From Methylobacterium goesingense (GTDB lineage Bacteria > Pseudomonadota > Alphaproteobacteria > Rhizobiales > Beijerinckiaceae), in contig NZ_BPQL01000115.1 in the NCBI RefSeq assembly GCF_022179225.1, forward strand, positions 1 to 47,067: a stretch of 47,067 nucleotides of DNA. Reading direction: 5' to 3'. The position numbers were made by a program, and so were the translations under genes. Below the pieces are notes generated by a model. It did not search any database. It worked only from the letters and a program-made list of their open reading frames with translations, and was not told the DNA's origin. Below, piece after piece: positions 42,153-47,067 of this stretch (positions are counted from its first letter, which is position 1; every line of letters starts with the position of its first letter).

Positions 42153-42980
42153 ATGTCCTACGCTCCTCCGAAGAAGCTCCAGGCTGCGATTCTCGACTGG
42201 GCCGGGACCGTGGTCGATTTCGGCTCCTTCGCCCCCACCCAGATCTTCGTCGAGGCCTTCGCGGAGTTCGGCGTCGCCGTGAGCCTGCCCGAGGTGAGGG
42301 GCCCGATGGGCATGGGCAAGTGGGACCACATCCGCACGCTCCTGAACGACCCCGCGATCGCGGCGCGCTACGCCGCCGCGCACGGGCGCCCCGCCACCGA
42401 CGCGGACGTCACCGCGATCTACGAGCGCTTCATGCCGCTGCAGATCGAGAAGATCGCCGCGCATTCCGCCGTGATCCCAGGGGCGTTGGAGGCCATCGCC
42501 GACCTGCGGGCCCGGGGCCTGAAGATCGGCTCCTGCTCAGGGTATCCCGCCCGCGTCATGGAGCGCGTGGTCGCGCTCGCTGCCACCAACGGCTACGTCG
42601 CCGACCATGTCGTGGCCACGGACGAGGTCCCGAACGGGCGTCCCTTCCCGGCCCAGGCGCTCGCCAACGTGATCGCGCTCGGCATCGACGACGTCGCCGC
42701 CTGCGTGAAGGTCGACGACACGGTTCCGGGCATCCTCGAGGGCCGCCGGGCCGGCATGTGGACGGTGGCGCTCACCTGCTCGGGCAACGCGCTGGGCCTG
42801 AGCTACGACGCGTTCCGCGCGGCTCCCGCCGAGCACCTGACCGCCGAGCGGACCCGGATCGCCGCCCTGTTCGCCGATTCGAAGCCCCACTTCCTCATCG
42901 ACACGATCGCCGACCTGCCGGGCGTCGTGGACGACATCAACGGATTGCTGGCGGCCGGGCGCATGCCCCAGGCCTGCTGA
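42153..42980 (+). CDS. phnX: Phosphonoacetaldehyde hydrolase (phosphonatase) PhnX
   Basis: A 275-residue HAD-superfamily enzyme. The nucleophile is Asp15 in [12 protein letters not shown], where the Ala of DWAGT is typical of phosphonatases, and the Schiff-base Lys is Lys56 in [11 protein letters not shown], absent from other HADs. [10 protein letters not shown] is HAD motif II and KVDDTVPGI carries the magnesium-binding Asp pair. It hydrolyses the C-P bond, giving acetaldehyde and phosphate. It is the second gene of the rightward phn operon and is followed by a strong inverted repeat. Confidence 0.97.
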   Translation: MSYAPPKKLQAAILDWAGTVVDFGSFAPTQIFVEAFAEFGVAVSLPEVRGPMGMGKWDHIRTLLNDPAIAARYAAAHGRPATDADVTAIYERFMPLQIEKIAAHSAVIPGALEAIADLRARGLKIGSCSGYPARVMERVVALAATNGYVADHVVATDEVPNGRPFPAQALANVIALGIDDVAACVKVDDTVPGILEGRRAGMWTVALTCSGNALGLSYDAFRAAPAEHLTAERTRIAALFADSKPHFLIDTIADLPGVVDDINGLLAAGRMPQAC

Positions 42981-43031
42981 GGAGGTCGCCGCGGCGAGCC
43001 TCTTTTTGCAGGCAAACGAAGATTTCGGCAT

Positions 43032-43058
43032 CGATCCGCGGCCGAGCGCCGCGGATCG
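43032..43058 (+). terminator. Strong hairpin after phnX
   Basis: CGATCCGCGGC (43032-43042) and GCCGCGGATCG (43048-43058) are exact reverse complements, with a 5-base loop. Only a weak T-run (CTTTCGG) follows. It lies 52 bases after the phnX stop and before phnS, so it may end or attenuate the phnWX transcript and let phnSTU be set separately. Confidence 0.6.
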
Positions 43059-43217
43059 CTTTCGGCTGTCCGCAAGGTTTGTAAGTACATCTGCATCGTG
43101 GTCCGTAATTAGGCACTATATGCAAAAAGCCTGGACTTGATCGCATTGGGATTTGTCTTCTTACTGTCATGGGCCAGGCCCTAGACATCGGAACGACAAC
43201 ACCCCGGAGTATCGTCC

Positions 43218-44243
43218 ATGAAAGCCCTCGGCCTCCTCGCCCTGACCCTCGCCCTCGCGTCGTCGCTGACCGCACCGGTGTCGGCCGCCGAGCGCACCCG
43301 GCTCACGATCTACACGGCCCTGGAGAACGACCAGCTCGGTCCCTTCAAGGCCGGGATCGAGCGGGCGGTGCCCGAGGTGGAGGTGGTGTGGGTGCGGGAT
43401 TCGACCGGCGTCATCACCGCCCGCTTCCTTGCCGAGAAGGACAATCCCCGGGCCGACATGGTGATGGGGCTGGCCGCCTCCAGCCTCCTGCTGTTCGAGA
43501 AGCAGGGGTTGCTCGCCACCTACGAGCCGAAGGGCGCCGACGCCCTGAAAGCCACTTTCCGCGATTCCGTGCCGCCCTACAGCTGGACCGGCACCGACGC
43601 CTCGATCGGCGTGGTCTGCTTCAACACGGCGGAGGCCGAGAAGGATGGGGTGAAGACCCCCGTGCGCTGGGCGGACCTGCTGGTGCCGGCCCTCAAGGGC
43701 AAGGTGGTGATGCCGCATCCGGCCTCCTCGGGCACCGGATACCTGCTGGTCGCGGGCTGGCTCCAGGGCATGGGCGAGGAGGCCGGCTGGGCCTTCATGG
43801 ACAAGCTCCACGAGAACATCGCCGCCTACCTGCATTCGGGGTCGGCGCCCTGCGTCCAGGCCGCCCGCGGCGAGCGCACCGCCGGCCTGTCGCTCGACAT
43901 GCGCGGCGCCGCCGAGAAGACCAAGGGCGCGCCCCTCGCGGTGGTCGTCCCCGCCGACGGCACGGGCTGGGACGAGGAGGCCTACGCCATCGTCGCCACC
44001 ACCAAGCATCTGGAGCTCGCCCGCAAGGTCGCGGACTGGGGTGCCACGAAGGCCGCCAACGAACTCTACGCGAAGAGCTATGCGGTCGTCGCCTATCCGG
44101 GTGTCGCCAACGTGCCGACGAACTATCCCGCCAACGCCGAGGCCGCGATGATCAAGAACGATCTCGGCTGGATGGCCGACAACCGCGAGCGGGTGCTGGC
44201 CGAGTGGTCGCGCCGCTACGAGGCCAAGGCTGCCAAGAAGTAG
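43218..44243 (+). CDS. phnS: AEP ABC transporter binding protein PhnS
   Basis: A 341-residue periplasmic binding protein of the Fe(III)/phosphonate class. It has a Sec signal peptide (LGLLALTLALASSLTAPVSA), then TIYTALENDQLGPFK, the characteristic opening of AEP-binding PhnS, DSTGVITARFLAEK, and DASIGVVCFNTAEAEK in the middle. SSGTGYLLVAGWLQ is a second-lobe motif. It binds AEP and delivers it to the PhnU permease. The last codons fall in a tandem 18-base repeat. The ATG at 43218 has no clear Shine-Dalgarno but the signal peptide fixes it. Confidence 0.92.
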   Translation: MKALGLLALTLALASSLTAPVSAAERTRLTIYTALENDQLGPFKAGIERAVPEVEVVWVRDSTGVITARFLAEKDNPRADMVMGLAASSLLLFEKQGLLATYEPKGADALKATFRDSVPPYSWTGTDASIGVVCFNTAEAEKDGVKTPVRWADLLVPALKGKVVMPHPASSGTGYLLVAGWLQGMGEEAGWAFMDKLHENIAAYLHSGSAPCVQAARGERTAGLSLDMRGAAEKTKGAPLAVVVPADGTGWDEEAYAIVATTKHLELARKVADWGATKAANELYAKSYAVVAYPGVANVPTNYPANAEAAMIKNDLGWMADNRERVLAEWSRRYEAKAAKK

Positions 44244-44297
44244 AAGGCTGCCAAGAAGTAGAAGGCTGCCAAGAAGTAGAAGGCCGCCGAGAAGTAG
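44226..44297 (+). repeat. Four tandem 18-bp repeats spanning the phnS stop
   Basis: Units start at 44226, 44244, 44262 and 44280. The first three are identical (AAGGCTGCCAAGAAGTAG); the fourth differs at two positions. Each unit ends with TAG in the phnS frame, so the first unit gives the true stop and the others are in-frame stop copies. The encoded tail is AKAAKK. Confidence 0.95.
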
Positions 44298-44335
44298 GGT
44301 GCAGCCCCGGCCGCACAGAGATCAGGAGCACCGCC

Positions 44336-45429
<1,094 letters not shown>

Positions 45430-45433
<4 letters not shown>

Positions 45434-47067
45434 GCCGCGCCGTGGCCGAGTCCATCCTGGGGAAACCCAGCCTCGCCCGGGTTCTGCCGGAGGCCGCGCC
45501 CGCGAAACACCGGGCCGTGCCCGAGGCCGCGATCGGCGTCGCGCTCGTCGCGGGCCTGTGCCTGCTCCTCCTGCTCGTCATCGCGCTGCCCCTCGGCGCG
45601 CTGCTGATCAAGAGCCTGGAGGCGCCGGATGGCGGGATGGCGGGGCTGTCGAACTTCCGCACCTACTTCGCGACGCCGACCCTGGTCGAGGCCCTGTTCA
45701 ACAGCCTGACCGTCGCCGGCAGCGTCGTGGGAATCGTGGTGCCGCTGGCTTTCGGCTACGCCTACGCGCTCACCCGCACGGCGATGCCGTTCAAGGGTCT
45801 GTTCCTGGCGCTGGCGCTCCTGCCGCTGTTCGCGCCCTCGCTGCTGTCGGGCATCGCGCTCACCTACATCCTCGGCAACCAGGGCTTCCTGCGCGGCCTG
45901 CTGTTCGGCCGCAGCGTCTACGGGCCGATCGGCATCACCCTCGCGGAATGCCTCTACGCCTTCCCGCACGCCCTGATCATCCTCGTCACCGCCCTCGGCC
46001 TCTCCGACGGGCGCCTCTACGAGGCCGCCGCCGCAATGGGGACGCGCCGCTGGCGTACCTTCCTCACCGTGACCCTGCCGGGGGCCCGCTACGGACTCGT
46101 CAGCGCGGCCTTCGTGGTCTTCACCCTGGTGGTCACGGATTTCGGCATCCCGAAGGTGATCGGCGGCCAGTACGCGGTGCTGGCCACCGACGCCTACCGG
46201 CAGGTGGTCGGCCAGCAGAACTTCCCCATGGGCGCCGTCGTCGGCCTGCTGATGCTGGTGCCCGCCGTGCTGGCCTTCGTGGTCGACCGCCTGATCCAGC
46301 GCCGGCAATCGTCCCTGCTCTCGGCCCGCTCGGTGCCCTACGAGCCCAAGGCCCACCCGGTTCGTGATCCGCTCGCGCTGGCCTACGCGGTGCTCGTGGC
46401 CGGCGTGATCGCGGGCACCTACGGGGTCGCGGTCTGGGCCTCGTTCATCCGCTACTGGCCCTACAATCTCGGCCTGACGCTCGACCATTACGACTTCGCG
46501 GCGGCCGATGCCGACGGCTGGTCGCCCTACTGGAACTCGCTCGCCATGGCGCTCTCGGTGGCCGCCATCGGCACGGCGGTCGTGTTCTGCGGGGCCTACC
46601 TCATCGAGAAGCTGAGGCTGTTTCCCGCCGGCCGGGCCTTTGCCCAACTGCTGGCGATGCTGCCGCTCGCCGTGCCGGGCCTCGTCCTCGGCCTCGGCTA
46701 CGTGTTCTTCTTCAACGCGCCCTGGAACCCGCTGAACGTCCTCTACGGAAGTCTGGCGCTCCTCGTGATCAACACGCTCGCGCACTACTACACCGTGGCG
46801 CATGTGACGGCGACGACGGCGCTCAAGCAGATCGACCCGGAATTCGAGGCCGTGTCGGCCTCGCTGAAGGTGCCGTTCTGGCAGACGTTCCGCCGGGTCA
46901 GCCTGCCGATCTGCCTGCCGACCGTGCTGGAACTGTTCGTCTACCTGTTCGTCAACGCGATGACGACGGTCTCGGCGGTGATCTTCCTCTACGGGCCGAG
47001 CACCAAGCTCGCGGCCATCGCCATCGTCCACATGGACGAGGCCGGCACCACGGCGGCGGCCGCCGCG
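45430..47067 (+). CDS. phnU: AEP ABC transporter permease PhnU, two-domain, partial
   Basis: Started at GTG 45430 (GTGA with the phnT stop), this frame stays open for 546 codons to the window edge, so the end is missing. Two BinPtransp permease units are fused. The first runs roughly residues 80-290 and has the EAA-type loop YEAAAAMGTRRWRTFLTV near residue 198. The second runs roughly 370-546 and has FEAVSASLKVPFWQTFRRV. AEP importers of this type carry a single fused permease where other systems have two genes. It forms the inner-membrane pore for PhnS-PhnT. Confidence 0.92.

Noticed and set aside
43020..43217. Small RNA or riboswitch before phnS
   Set aside because: Only the terminator-like hairpin and a distant repeat are visible; no known riboswitch fold could be recognised by eye.

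Overview
The window is about 47 kb of very GC-rich bacterial DNA with densely packed genes and frequent 4-base ATGA/GTGA overlaps. Gene content (urea/amide ABC transporter beside a formamidase, YoaK/DUF1275 protein, Hint_2-type protein, MHYT-GGDEF-EAL protein, aminoethylphosphonate genes, Vitreoscilla-type globin) points to an alphaproteobacterium of the Hyphomicrobiales, most like Methylobacteriaceae. That placement is an inference from gene style; no rRNA or tRNA gene was found to confirm it. No CRISPR array, complete insertion sequence or tRNA was seen.

Layout. 0.1-3.5 kb: an HNH-like protein, then a LysR regulator divergent from an isochorismatase-type hydrolase (perfect 9-bp inverted repeat between them) and a pirin. 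3.6-7.0 kb: an FAD-dependent oxidoreductase of the UDP-galactopyranose-mutase-like kind followed by a roughly 12-segment membrane protein. 7.0-10.9 kb: YoaK membrane protein, small unknown proteins, a ClpP-like protein without its catalytic Asp, and a second HNH protein. 11.0-17.4 kb: one leftward operon urtABCDE-fmdA for uptake of urea or short amides and their hydrolysis. 17.6-22.8 kb: an orphan IS3-type OrfA-like HTH gene, then a tightly coupled three-gene leftward operon encoding a DUF559-like nuclease, a winged-helix protein and a giant protein with two P-loop ATPase domains (STAND/AAA-like plus HerA-like). This operon is the best candidate for an undescribed system, possibly phage defence. 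23.2-26.1 kb: a cyclic-di-GMP turnover protein and an NTF2-like protein.

26.1-36.4 kb is an accessory, surface-oriented region: an unusual AT-rich leader, a seven-repeat beta-propeller fused to a Hint domain, a small metallophosphoesterase, two paralogous one-domain proteins in lower-GC DNA, a methyltransferase and an S8 serine-protease autotransporter. 37.0-39.1 kb holds small leftward genes including a globin and an EamA transporter.

39.2-47.1 kb is a 2-aminoethylphosphonate (AEP) locus. LysR and DeoR regulators (overlapping by 4 bp) and an EamA transporter run left; phnW, phnX and a phnS-phnT-phnU ABC importer run right. PhnSTU would import AEP, PhnW would transaminate it to phosphonoacetaldehyde, and PhnX would cleave the C-P bond to acetaldehyde and phosphate. 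The permease gene runs off the right edge.
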